A DNA stretch of 64,000 nucleotides from CAZLCK01 sp964558235 (GTDB taxonomy: Bacteria; Actinomycetota; Coriobacteriia; Coriobacteriales; CADBOM01): the NCBI GenBank assembly GCA_964558235.1, contig CAZLCK010000001.1, positions 15,970 to 79,969 of the forward strand. Direction: 5' to 3'. The translations under genes were made by a program, and so were the position numbers. The notes under the pieces are model-generated. The model worked only from the letters and a program-made list of their open reading frames with translations, did no database searches and was not told the origin of the DNA. Below, one piece after another: positions 7,615-16,739 of this stretch. Positions within the stretch are counted from its first letter, which is position 1; each line of letters starts with the position of its first letter.

Positions 7615-9261
7615 ATGCAACAAGATTTTCTTACTCAATTTAACAACGTATTGTCTGCGATAGACAACGCGTTATGGGGATTTCCTCTTATCGTTCTAAT
7701 TATGGCTGGAGGAATCATCCTTACTGCAAGACTTAAAGTTGTGCAGTTTAGAAAGCTCGGCAAAGCCCTTCGTTATATGATTAAAAACGAAGAGGACGGT
7801 GAGGGTGAAGTAACAAGTTTTGGAGCCCTATGTACGGCTTTGTCAGCAACGATTGGAACAGGAAATATCGTTGGCGTTGCAACAGCGATTTGCGCTGGTG
7901 GTCCAGGCGCACTTTTTTGGATGTTTGTTGCAGCATGTCTAGGAATGGCAACCAAGTTTTCTGAAGGACTTCTTGCAATCAAATACCGCACGGTCTCTGA
8001 AAACGGCCGCGTTTTGGGTGGACCTTTCTATTACATCGAGCGCGGTATGGGTAAAAACTGGAAATGGCTCGCAAAGTGTTTCGCCGCTTTTGGCGCTCTT
8101 GCAGGTCTTTTGGGAATCGGAACCTTTACTCAGATCAACTCCATCAACAGTGCTACAAATAATTTTTTTGATCCTAACTCCGAATCAATCGCTTTTTCAA
8201 TGTTTGGCATGGATTACACATGGACAACCGTAATCGCCAGCTTGATAGTTGCAATCCTTGTGGGATTAATCATTATTGGAGGACTCAAACGCATCGCAAA
8301 TGTTACTCAGGTCGTTGTTCCTGCGATGGTTGTTTTATACCTCGTGATCTGCTTTATGGTTCTCTTTGGAAATATCACCTATCTTCCAGAAGCACTCTCA
8401 CAAATCATCATTGGAGCATTTGATCCAATGGCAGTAACAGGCGGAGCAATCGGTAGCTTTATGATCGCAATGCAGATGGGCGTTGCGCGTGGTATTTTCT
8501 CTAACGAAAGTGGTATGGGTTCAGCTCCTATTGCTGCTGCAGCAGCTAAGACAAACGAACCAGTCCGTCAAGGCCTGGTTAGCATGACAGGCACATTTAT
8601 CGATACCATAATTGTCTGCTCAATGACAGGAATTTCAATCGTCATGAGTGGGGCGTGGGATCCATCCTTGGGTCTCGAAGGTTCGGCCGTTACTACATAT
8701 GCATTCCAAAATGGAATTCCTTTCTTGCCTTCTGAGGTAGTTACTTTTTGCATCATGTTATGCCTTGCGCTCTTTGGGTTTACTACCATTATTGGTTGGA
8801 ATTACTATGCCGAACGCTGTGTCGAGTATCTCTTCAACGGCAACATGAAGTTTGTAAAGGTTTTTCACTGGCTTTTCATCGTGGCTGTGTTTGTTGGTCC
8901 GTACATGACATTAGATGTTGTTTGGACACTGGCCGATATCTTCAACGGATGTATGGCATTGCCAAATATGATCGCACTAATTGCCTTGTCCAAAGTCATT
9001 TCTAAAGAAACAAAGGATTACTTCGATCGGCTCTCGCGTGGAGAGATTAAGGAGTTCGCCGACCCCGTTGGCTCTAAACGAAGCATGCCTGTAAAGAGAT
9101 GCATATCGCTTATAAGTTTAAAGATACCTAAACCAACTGAAACTCTCGTAAGTGTAAAGGCTACTTATGTTGCAATAAGTTATAAGATGGCTAAATTTTT
9201 GAGTGTGCCTAATACGATTGGGACATCAAGTCTACGAGAGCGGTCCATGCAGTTGTGCTGA
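7615..9261 (+). CDS. Sodium:alanine/glycine symporter (AGCS family)
   Basis: Integral membrane symporter importing small neutral amino acids with sodium or protons. Signature segments are visible: FGALCTALSATIGTGNIVGV, GGPGALFWMF, GGPFYYIERGMG, and MGVARGIFSNESGMGSAPIA, the AGCS consensus. The normal family C-terminus is reached near residue 485 (SKETKDYFDRLSRGEIKEF). A further 60 or so basic residues (from about GSKRSMPVKRC) have no family character and read into sequence related to a dispersed repeat, so an older stop was probably lost. Start ATG at 7615 with strong AGGAG. It stands before the OYE region but need not be functionally linked. Confidence 0.93.
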   Translation: MQQDFLTQFNNVLSAIDNALWGFPLIVLIMAGGIILTARLKVVQFRKLGKALRYMIKNEEDGEGEVTSFGALCTALSATIGTGNIVGVATAICAGGPGALFWMFVAACLGMATKFSEGLLAIKYRTVSENGRVLGGPFYYIERGMGKNWKWLAKCFAAFGALAGLLGIGTFTQINSINSATNNFFDPNSESIAFSMFGMDYTWTTVIASLIVAILVGLIIIGGLKRIANVTQVVVPAMVVLYLVICFMVLFGNITYLPEALSQIIIGAFDPMAVTGGAIGSFMIAMQMGVARGIFSNESGMGSAPIAAAAAKTNEPVRQGLVSMTGTFIDTIIVCSMTGISIVMSGAWDPSLGLEGSAVTTYAFQNGIPFLPSEVVTFCIMLCLALFGFTTIIGWNYYAERCVEYLFNGNMKFVKVFHWLFIVAVFVGPYMTLDVVWTLADIFNGCMALPNMIALIALSKVISKETKDYFDRLSRGEIKEFADPVGSKRSMPVKRCISLISLKIPKPTETLVSVKATYVAISYKMAKFLSVPNTIGTSSLRERSMQLC

Positions 9262-9389
9262 GGGGTGGAAAGTTAAGAAAACATACTAAATTTTAGCTGA
9301 GTTTACTTTATTTGTATCGAGTTTAATATTAGACTTCTACAATTCTATTCTATACCCTATACTTGCTAAGTAATGCTCTACATTCGGAC

Positions 9390-9437
9390 TTATACGCCCC
9401 TTGATCTTAATCTATTTGTTGAAATTTGGGCGTATAA
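9390..9437. promoter_or_regulatory. 10-bp inverted repeat upstream of an OYE reductase
   Basis: TTATACGCCC (9390-9399) and GGGCGTATAA (9428-9437) are perfect inverted arms with a 28-base spacer, about 80 bases before the reductase ATG, followed by ATTTTTG. It could be a split operator, or a weak terminator for the upstream symporter. Confidence 0.5.
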
Positions 9438-9515
9438 ATTTTTGAGCATACAAAGTCTATGAGATGCAGTAAGTTTGGGGCGACTTATCCACTTGAATTA
9501 GAGAAGGAGAAGAAA

Positions 9516-11486
9516 ATGAGCAAAGTGAAATACCCCCATTTATTTACGCCGATACGCATCGGCAACAGATTGTTCCGTAACAGAATCTTTGCATCCCCAA
9601 CGGGATATCTAAACAACCATGAGGATGGAAGATCAAATGAAGGGGCAGCTTATTACTATGGACGACGTGCCATGGGTGGAGCTGCCAGCGTTTGCACCAT
9701 GGAATGCATCGTTGATGCTGAATATGGTGGAGGAGGCGGCGGCCAGTTTGTCATAGACATGCCTGGCTGCAAAGCAGATCTTGGCCGTATTGCACATAAG
9801 ATCTCTGAACATGGTGCTGTTGCAACGATGGAGCTTCAGCATTGTGGAATCTTTGCAAACAGAGCTCTTGGAACTTTAGGTGCGCAGGTATTTGGCCCTG
9901 CATTTGGTCCAGTAGAAGTTGAACAAGAAGGTAGAGTCTGCCAAGCAATGGACGAAGAGATGATTGAGCGCACAATCAATAAGTTCATTGATGCAGCTGT
10001 TTTGGGCGCTTCTGTTGGTTTTGGAATGGTGTTGATCCATGCTGGTCACGGATGGGGTCTACATCAATTCCTATCTCCTGTTATGAATACTCGTACAGAC
10101 AAGTGGGGCGGACCAGACGCAGAAAATCGTTGCCGCATGCTTAATTGCATCATCGACGGAATCCACAAGAAGCTCGGAAATGGCTTCCCTGTAGAGGTTC
10201 GTATGAGCGCTTCTGAGTGCTACGATGGCGGATATGATCTAGATGCTGGTATTGCTAATGCTATAGCAATGGACGGTCATGCAAACTTAATCCATGTATC
10301 TGCTGGTAATCACGAAGTTGATGAGGTCTTTACTGTTACACATCCATCTATGTTCCTACCAGAGGGCGTCAACGTTAAGTATGCTGCCGAGATCAAGAAG
10401 CATGTTGAAGCCCCAGTCGCTGCTATCGGTGGATTGAGCTTCCCAGAGTACATGGAAGAGATCATTGCTACTGGCAAAGCAGATGTTGTTGAGTGCGGTC
10501 GTGCATTCATCTGCGATCCTGACTTCGTTAACAAGATGCGTTCTGGTCGTGAAAACGACATTAAGCACTGCTTCAGATGCCTCGCCTGCTTCTCCAATGA
10601 GCTCACACATGGCGAGCCATATTGCGCAATCAACCCACGCTCCGGTCGTGAGAAAGAGGCCTTCTACGCAATGCCTGAGGTCAAGACCAAGAAGAAGGTT
10701 TTGGTCGTCGGTGGCGGTGTCGCTGGTATGGAAGCTGCTCTTAACTGCTCAGATCGTGGACATGAGGTCATTCTTTGCGAGAAGGGTGAGGAGCTTGGTG
10801 GAGTTATCCGTTGTGAGCGCAACGTAGACTTCAAGCAGCCTCTCGACTATTACCTCAATCAACAACAGCGCAAGTGCTTTGAGGATCCAAACATCGATGT
10901 CCGTCTAAACACTGAGGTAACCCCAGAGATGGCCGAGAACATGGATGTCGACGTTATCATTGCCGCTCTTGGTGCAAGACAGTTCATCCCACCAATTGCT
11001 GGAATCGATGGCGATAATGTTATGAACGCTGTAGATGCTTACAATGCAGCAGACAAGATTGGCCAGAAGGTCGTAATCATGGGTGCTGGACTTGTTGGTA
11101 TCGAGCTTGGTTTGCACCTACGTCGTCTTGGCAAGGATGTTACCAATGTTGAGATGCTCGATCATATGAGTGACGGTGGCAACTTCTTGCATATGTCTGG
11201 TGTTCGCGTTGAAATCAAGAAGCGCGGCCTTAAGATCAACTTGCAAAACAAGGTTAAAGAAGTTTTGCCAAACGCCGTTGTTTGCGAGACTCCTGATGGA
11301 GAGGTTACCTACGAAGCAGACACCATCATCGTTGCTATGGGTATGCGTCCACTAGGTGATGAAGCTTCAGCATTTGCTACATGTGCTCCTGAGTTCTATC
11401 CAATCGGAGACTGCTTTGTTGTTAAGAATATCGAGAATGCCACAACTGCTGGCTACATGACTGCAAAGGATCTCGGTAGATACTAA
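9516..11486 (+). CDS. OYE-family flavin/Fe-S oxidoreductase, BaiC/dienoyl-CoA-reductase type (pair A, copy 1)
   Basis: NAD(P)H-dependent enoate reductase of 656 residues. Domains: FMN TIM barrel (about 5-340), with substrate-binding HAGH (175-178) followed by GW; a [4Fe-4S] site C352-x2-C355-x2-C358-x11-C370; and an FAD/NAD module with GGGVAGMEAA (about 399-408) and GAGLVGIELG (about 523-532). Start at ATG 9516 because GAGAAGGAGAAG precedes it; an in-frame start 57 bases earlier lacks a site. The family includes E. coli FadH and clostridial BaiC/BaiH; the substrate here is unknown. The usual Tyr after HxxHG is Trp. The closest relative in the window is the equally long gene at 14576. Confidence 0.92.
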   Translation: MSKVKYPHLFTPIRIGNRLFRNRIFASPTGYLNNHEDGRSNEGAAYYYGRRAMGGAASVCTMECIVDAEYGGGGGGQFVIDMPGCKADLGRIAHKISEHGAVATMELQHCGIFANRALGTLGAQVFGPAFGPVEVEQEGRVCQAMDEEMIERTINKFIDAAVLGASVGFGMVLIHAGHGWGLHQFLSPVMNTRTDKWGGPDAENRCRMLNCIIDGIHKKLGNGFPVEVRMSASECYDGGYDLDAGIANAIAMDGHANLIHVSAGNHEVDEVFTVTHPSMFLPEGVNVKYAAEIKKHVEAPVAAIGGLSFPEYMEEIIATGKADVVECGRAFICDPDFVNKMRSGRENDIKHCFRCLACFSNELTHGEPYCAINPRSGREKEAFYAMPEVKTKKKVLVVGGGVAGMEAALNCSDRGHEVILCEKGEELGGVIRCERNVDFKQPLDYYLNQQQRKCFEDPNIDVRLNTEVTPEMAENMDVDVIIAALGARQFIPPIAGIDGDNVMNAVDAYNAADKIGQKVVIMGAGLVGIELGLHLRRLGKDVTNVEMLDHMSDGGNFLHMSGVRVEIKKRGLKINLQNKVKEVLPNAVVCETPDGEVTYEADTIIVAMGMRPLGDEASAFATCAPEFYPIGDCFVVKNIENATTAGYMTAKDLGRY

Positions 11487-11554
11487 GATCTCCGGACACA
11501 TAGCTTGTCTCGAAGATAACTTTTGAATCGATCAAGCTAATCGGCAATCGAGTA

Positions 11555-11583
11555 GGAGGCGTGTCATTAGTTGACACGCCTCC
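11555..11583 (+). terminator. Strong 12-bp hairpin after the OYE gene
   Basis: Perfect arms GGAGGCGTGTCA and TGACACGCCTCC around loop TTAGT. No T tract follows, so it may be an mRNA-stabilising hairpin or part of a double terminator with the one at 11601. Confidence 0.65.
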
Positions 11584-11600
11584 TCTCGCACAACAATTTA

Positions 11601-11630
11601 GGGTGTTACCAATTTTGGTAACACCCTTTT
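11601..11630. terminator. Rho-independent terminator between convergent genes
   Basis: Arms GGGTGTTACCAA and TTGGTAACACCC with a two-base loop, followed by TTTT. It lies between the convergent OYE and UroD-family genes, about 195 bases from the end of the latter. The rest of 11487-11825 shows no gene; near 11780 there is an 11-base match (in reverse) to the dispersed repeat. Confidence 0.85.
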
Positions 11631-11825
11631 CATAGATATCCTTAACGTCCGGCTTATAGTTCAAACCCGCAAATTATTGGGTTTGAACTGCGATGATGTT
11701 GAAAATCATCAACACATTTTGGCCTATACCCCAATTATTACGAATAGTGCTCAGCACTCTACACTACGCTTTATTTTTGAACGTCACACCGCAACACGCC
11801 AAAACTACTCATTAAAATTTATAGA

Positions 11826-13910
11826 TTAAGCTCCGTAATACTTAACAAGCTCCATCATACGCTGTGCACGACCAAACGAAGCATTTGCTGGGTAGAAGCA
11901 TCCGGGCGCAAGGATAAATCCACTGCCCTCAGACATCGCTTCGATCGAGGCAATACACTCTTTATCCCAATCAAGGTCTGTACCAAATACTGAGTTCCAT
12001 GGAGTTACACAACCCATTAGAGCAACTTTATCTCCATAGCGCTCCTTTGTTTCACGATAATCTTTGCAATCGTCTGGGGTATGGAAGAATGATATCGCTT
12101 GAGGTTTAACTGCCTCGATTTGAATATCGAAAAAGACATCACGTTGACAACTATGAATGAAATTAATTCCACCCTTGTCGCGAACGACTTGAGATAGATC
12201 TGCTACCAAATCAAATTCGACCTGTCTCCAAATCTCGCGAGTTGTAAATGCGCCAGCTGCATAATATGTATCCCACATGATTCCATCAATGCCTGTAGCC
12301 ATCAAAAGCTCAGCAAATTGATGAAGTGTTGTAGCAATGGCGCTTGCTGCAGCCTTCACCTCTTCGGGGTGAGCATTGAGATCGCGAGCCAACTGCTTTT
12401 GTCCACGCAACATCGATAGGGTCGAAAGCGGACCCATAACATAGGCAATTACTGGTCTTTCGCCCTTAAACTCATCTACCAGCTTTTGACAAACCTCAAC
12501 GAGCATTTGCATACGTCTTGCGCCAGCTGCGTCTACAGGCTTAATTGTTGCGTAATCATCGACGGATTGAACAACCATATTTGCAAAGTCTGGCTTACCA
12601 GGATTATTTCCTGCATAGATTATCTTTTGTTCCCAGGCGGTCGCCTCAACCACAAAGTCGATTGCAGCTAAGATAAAGTCAGGCTCTGGGAATGTCTTAG
12701 CCATCTCGATATATCCACGCGCACATAGATCTGCATTTGTTGCCCATTCATGGTGATCTGCATCAACCAAGACTCTATTTGCTCCGGCGATAAATGGATA
12801 GACCGGGATGCGATCCACATGCTCGTGATTGATTGCAGCATAGAAGCGCTCGCGATGAGTCATGGTCTCCTCGTGACGCTCTAGAGGCTGTGCAACAGCG
12901 GTTTGTCCAGAAGCATAGAAATCTTCAATTGCTTTGAAAAAGGCGTCGATATTATCCCATGGAGACATTGGAGGGATATCACAACCACTTGATATTACAA
13001 AGTTTGGATATTTCGAGCACTTATTGAGTAGATCCAAAGTAGTATTGTAAACAACATCAGGTGTGCCATTTCTAAAACATCCAGCTGGATCCACATTTCC
13101 AAAACATAAAACGTCTGCTGGAATATGCGGCATCATTTCTGCCATATCGATAGCATTGCCCAGATGAAATCCCATCGCGCCAGTCTCAACGATACTATCG
13201 ATGGTGTACTTAACACTTGATCCGCAATTGTGAACAAATACTGCAAATTCATCGGTTTGAGTCTCATCAACAATACGCTTTACATATGGATTGGAAAATT
13301 CTGCTGTAAGCTCTGGAGATAAAAGACCAGCTAGAGGCTCAGCCATTAAAATACCATCAGCACCTGCAGCTTTAAGCTCCTTGGTATAGGCGATCAAAAA
13401 TTCTGTAACTTTTTGCAAAACAGCATGTACAAGCTCTGGCTCGTCATAACACATAAACATAACTTCATTGACGTCCATAAGACGGCCAGCTAAAGAAAAT
13501 GGTCCGATATTTCCTGCTAAAACAGGCTTGTCGTTGATCTCTTTTGCAACTTTTCTTACAGCCTCAATACAAATACCTGTACGACCTTGTGTGCAATCTG
13601 GGACTTGAATTTCATCGACATCTGTATCCTCATCGATGATTGAACCAATAACTGTTGGAACTTCATCATCGGAATAACGGATATTACTCCCAAACGATTC
13701 AGCCTCAACAGAAAGATCCATAAATGCAAGCACAGCAGCCATATCTGTGCGGTCATGGATACGCTTCATTGCCTCTGCTTGATAATCAACTGAATAGATC
13801 AGATCATTTACTGTAATTCCCATATCTTGAATTGCAGGAAATGTTAAAACTGGCAGAGGTTTTTTGCGTTCTGCAGCTATCTGTTCTGCAACCCATCGCT
13901 TCATATCCAT
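11826..13910 (-). CDS. Tandem-duplicated UroD-family methyltransferase (MtaA/MtbA-like), two catalytic domains
   Basis: A single 694-residue protein with two uroporphyrinogen-decarboxylase-fold domains, each about 345 residues. Each keeps the His-x-Cys...Cys zinc set known from corrinoid-dependent methyltransferases MtaA/MtbA: H227, C229, C310 in the first and H586, C588, C671 in the second. The second domain opens at M350 with MTHRERFYAAINHEHVDRIP, which looks like the normal start of a free-standing family member, so this is a fusion of two complete genes. True UroD active-site features are not evident, so methyl transfer rather than heme synthesis is preferred. No corrinoid protein is encoded nearby. 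Start ATG 13910 with AAAGGGG nine bases upstream. Confidence 0.88.
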   Translation of the reverse strand: MDMKRWVAEQIAAERKKPLPVLTFPAIQDMGITVNDLIYSVDYQAEAMKRIHDRTDMAAVLAFMDLSVEAESFGSNIRYSDDEVPTVIGSIIDEDTDVDEIQVPDCTQGRTGICIEAVRKVAKEINDKPVLAGNIGPFSLAGRLMDVNEVMFMCYDEPELVHAVLQKVTEFLIAYTKELKAAGADGILMAEPLAGLLSPELTAEFSNPYVKRIVDETQTDEFAVFVHNCGSSVKYTIDSIVETGAMGFHLGNAIDMAEMMPHIPADVLCFGNVDPAGCFRNGTPDVVYNTTLDLLNKCSKYPNFVISSGCDIPPMSPWDNIDAFFKAIEDFYASGQTAVAQPLERHEETMTHRERFYAAINHEHVDRIPVYPFIAGANRVLVDADHHEWATNADLCARGYIEMAKTFPEPDFILAAIDFVVEATAWEQKIIYAGNNPGKPDFANMVVQSVDDYATIKPVDAAGARRMQMLVEVCQKLVDEFKGERPVIAYVMGPLSTLSMLRGQKQLARDLNAHPEEVKAAASAIATTLHQFAELLMATGIDGIMWDTYYAAGAFTTREIWRQVEFDLVADLSQVVRDKGGINFIHSCQRDVFFDIQIEAVKPQAISFFHTPDDCKDYRETKERYGDKVALMGCVTPWNSVFGTDLDWDKECIASIEAMSEGSGFILAPGCFYPANASFGRAQRMMELVKYYGA

Positions 13911-13981
13911 ACCAATTCGCCCCTTTCGCTAGTCTCAAAGCTACTTACGTAGTTCGAGAGGCTTTTTAGTCACATTCTCAA

Positions 13982-13991
13982 ACAGATCTGT
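13982..13991. promoter_or_regulatory. ACAGATCTGT palindrome upstream of the UroD-family gene
   Basis: Perfect 10-bp palindrome 72 bases before the start codon. The identical palindrome lies 50 bases before the OYE gene that starts at 19947, on the same strand, so it may be a shared operator. Part could be chance, since GATC-centred palindromes are common. Confidence 0.35.
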
Positions 13992-14029
13992 TCGAGCTCC
14001 ACTCTATTGAATTTGCAAAAGCTAACTTG

Positions 14030-14129
14030 NNNNNNNNNNNNNNNNNNNNNNNNNNNNNNNNNNNNNNNNNNNNNNNNNNNNNNNNNNNNNNNNNNNNNNN
14101 NNNNNNNNNNNNNNNNNNNNNNNNNNNNN
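14030..14129. other. Assembly gap of 100 N
   Basis: Exactly 100 N, so the true size is unknown. It lies between the divergent UroD-family and OYE genes, in the promoter region of both, and could hide repeats or a small gene. Confidence 0.97.
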
Positions 14130-14575
14130 TCAGATCGTAGGGATCATATGGTCAAACCGTAGGGATCTGGCCTAGTTTCGATTAAAATCTCAGCCCGCAA
14201 TCGCAACATCAGCTCAATTAGCTTCTACAAAATCAAGATGTTTCGATTCTATTTGGGAAAATTAATTGAATAATTTAAAAAATTAGGATTACTTGAATAT
14301 AAAACGCTTTTTAACTTTTGTATACCTCTAGTTTTGCTTCACAAACATTAATTGCACTACCTATTCCACTACTTTTTACAAAGATCTAAGTCGCGCTATC
14401 TATTACAGAATCTTCGTATTTTTTGAGAAATCTAATTTTGAATACCTTAAAGGCAGTTTTCCAAAATATACTTTTTATATCGTGTTTTTGCGCGATTTGC
14501 TTGACAGAAATATCGACTATTTTTCAGTGCAAACTAGACGCAAAACTATTAATCTCAAAAGAAAGAGAGAGCAGG
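14130..14575. other. AT-rich upstream region of an OYE gene
   Basis: Non-coding by appearance. Right after the gap CGTAGGGATC occurs twice, 24 bases apart (about 14136 and 14160). A perfect TTGACA stands at 14501-14506 but lacks a matching -10 at the right distance. An in-frame extension of the downstream gene to 14423 has no ribosome site and a hydrophobic, non-family sequence. Confidence 0.5.
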
Positions 14576-16546
14576 ATGAAAAAACTAAAGTATCCACATC
14601 TTTTTGAGCCTATAGTGCTCGGCAATCAACTTTTTCGCAATAGGATCTTTGCTTCTCCAACTGGATACCAAAATCTTCCGGGAGATGATCATCTAAACGA
14701 AGGTGCTGCATGGTATTACGGCCGTAAAGCCATGGGAGGCGCTGCTAGTGTTGGTACATTTGAGGCAATCGTTGATGGAGAATATGGTGCTGGTAGTGAC
14801 AAGCACATCAAAATGGACACCCCGAATGTCGAGACGGATCTTGGCCGTATCGCCGATGCTATCAAGCGTCATGGCGCAGTCGCTACACTTGAGCTTAATC
14901 ACGCCGGTATGTTTGCAAATCGCGCACTCGAAATGTTTGGTGGAATGCCAACTGGAGACGCAATTGGGCCAGTAGCTCAGGAGCAAAAAGGACGCACAAC
15001 TATCGCTATGGACGAGGCCTTGATCAAGCGTACCATCGATAAATTTGTTGCCGCTGCTGTTTTGGGAAAGGCAATGGGTTTTGGAATGGTTCACATTCAC
15101 GCAGGACATGGTTGGCTTTTGCATCAGTTCCTCTCTCCACTGGTAAATACCCGTACAGATGAATATGGTGGAAGCGTTGAGAATCGCGCGAGGCTTGTCA
15201 ACGAAATCTGCGATGCAATCCATGCAGCCTGCGGTAAGGGCTTCCCGATCGAAGTTAGAATATCTGGTTCTGAGTGCTATGACGGTGGATTTGGCTTTGA
15301 TGTTGGCTTAGAAAATGCAATGGCGATCGACGGTCATGCGGATCTAATTCATGTTTCTGCTGGTAATCACGAGGTCGATGAGGTCTTTGGAATTACCGTC
15401 CCAAGCATGTTTGTTGACGAGGGACACAATCTCGAAATGGCATATGAGGTCAAAAAGAACATGAAGTTCTCTAAGGTTGCAACCATCGGTGGTTATAGCA
15501 ACCCAGACTTTATGGAGGAGATTATCGCAAGTGGCAAGGCCGACGTTATTGAGGTTGCTCGTGAGATCTTTGTTGAGCCAGACTTCCCAAATATGGTTAG
15601 AAGCGGACGTGAGCAGGATGCAAAGCGCTGCATGAGATGTCTATCTTGCTTCTCGCAGGAGCTAACACATGGTGAGCCATACTGTGCCCTTAACCCAATA
15701 TCTGGCCGTGAGATCCATGGCTTCTTTGAGCCACCAGCCGTTAAAGTCCAAAAGAAGGTCTTGATTGTGGGTGGCGGCGTTGCCGGCATGGAAGCTGCCC
15801 TAACCGCAGCTGATAGGGGTCATCAGGTTATCCTCTGCGAAGCAAAAGATGAGCTCGGAGGCGTTATCCGATGCGAGCGTAACGTCTGGTTTAAGCAAAA
15901 CCTCGACTACTATCTAAACCAACAGCAACGCAAGTGTTTTGAAAATCAAAACATTGATGTTCGTCTCAACACCAAGCTCACTCCAGATATGGCTCGTGAG
16001 ATGGATGTTGATGTCATCATCGCTGCTCTAGGTGCAAAACAGTTTATTCCACCAATTGCAGGAATCGATGGCGATAACGTTATGAACGCTGTGGATGCAT
16101 ACAATTCAGCAGACATCCTTGGCAACAAGATCGTAATCATGGGTGCTGGTCTTGTTGGAATTGAGCTTGGTTTACATCTTGCAAGGCTTGGTAAGGATGT
16201 TACCAATGTTGAGATGCTTGACCATATCTCTGACGGTGGAAACTTCCTACATATGTCTGGTGTTCGCGTTGAGATCAAGAAATCCGGTCTTAAAGTTAAC
16301 TTGCAGAATAAGGTTAAAGAAGTTTTGCCAAACGGTGTTGTCTGCGAGACTCCCGATGGAGAGGTTACTTACGGGGCAGATAATGTAATCGTTGCTATGG
16401 GTATGAGACCACTTCGTGAAGAGGCAGTTGCATTCTACGATTGTGCGCCTGAGTATTACATCATTGGAGATTGCTTTACTGTTAAGAACATCACTGAGGC
16501 AACTAACCTTGGATTCCAAACAGCAATCAATCTTGGTAGATTCTAA
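14576..16546 (+). CDS. OYE-family flavin/Fe-S oxidoreductase (pair A, copy 2)
   Basis: Paralogue of the gene at 9516 with the same length, 656 residues. It has the same order: FMN barrel from MKKLKYPHLFEPIVLGNQLF, HAGHGW substrate motif, Cys motif CMRCLSCFSQ...C, FAD motif GGGVAGMEAA and NAD motif GAGLVGIELG. By eye the C-terminal FAD/NAD half is much closer to copy 1 than the N-terminal barrel, also at the DNA level. This suggests either selection for new substrates in the barrel or gene conversion in the C-terminal half. Start ATG 14576 is chosen because family homology begins there and an AGAGAG stretch precedes it. Confidence 0.92.
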   Translation: MKKLKYPHLFEPIVLGNQLFRNRIFASPTGYQNLPGDDHLNEGAAWYYGRKAMGGAASVGTFEAIVDGEYGAGSDKHIKMDTPNVETDLGRIADAIKRHGAVATLELNHAGMFANRALEMFGGMPTGDAIGPVAQEQKGRTTIAMDEALIKRTIDKFVAAAVLGKAMGFGMVHIHAGHGWLLHQFLSPLVNTRTDEYGGSVENRARLVNEICDAIHAACGKGFPIEVRISGSECYDGGFGFDVGLENAMAIDGHADLIHVSAGNHEVDEVFGITVPSMFVDEGHNLEMAYEVKKNMKFSKVATIGGYSNPDFMEEIIASGKADVIEVAREIFVEPDFPNMVRSGREQDAKRCMRCLSCFSQELTHGEPYCALNPISGREIHGFFEPPAVKVQKKVLIVGGGVAGMEAALTAADRGHQVILCEAKDELGGVIRCERNVWFKQNLDYYLNQQQRKCFENQNIDVRLNTKLTPDMAREMDVDVIIAALGAKQFIPPIAGIDGDNVMNAVDAYNSADILGNKIVIMGAGLVGIELGLHLARLGKDVTNVEMLDHISDGGNFLHMSGVRVEIKKSGLKVNLQNKVKEVLPNGVVCETPDGEVTYGADNVIVAMGMRPLREEAVAFYDCAPEYYIIGDCFTVKNITEATNLGFQTAINLGRF

Positions 16547-16639
16547 ACTGGGGTCTGGCTAGGTGATATGCTCAGATTTATCAGCATATTCTCCTTTAAC
16601 CAAAACTTAAAAGCCTAAACCCAAGTACAAAGTGTTGCT

Positions 16640-16675
16640 AAGCCGCTATAAAATTTTATAGCGGCTTATTTTTTT
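16640..16675 (+). terminator. Rho-independent terminator
   Basis: Perfect palindromic stem AAGCCGCTATAAAA/TTTTATAGCGGCTT (16640-16667) followed by a run of seven T. It ends the OYE transcript and separates it from the peptidase gene. Confidence 0.92.
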
Positions 16676-16739
16676 AAAAAAAATCGGCTTTTCAATTGAT
16701 TGATAGGTTTAGATCTTCAAAAGCTAAGGAGAATCAGCG

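Noticed and set aside
11826..13910. Uroporphyrinogen decarboxylase (hemE)
   Set aside because: Both domains carry the zinc His/Cys set of methyltransferases and the gene is not in a heme context.
14693..15223. Minus-strand 176-codon frame inside OYE pair A copy 2
   Set aside because: Antisense shadow of a well-supported gene; no initiation signal.
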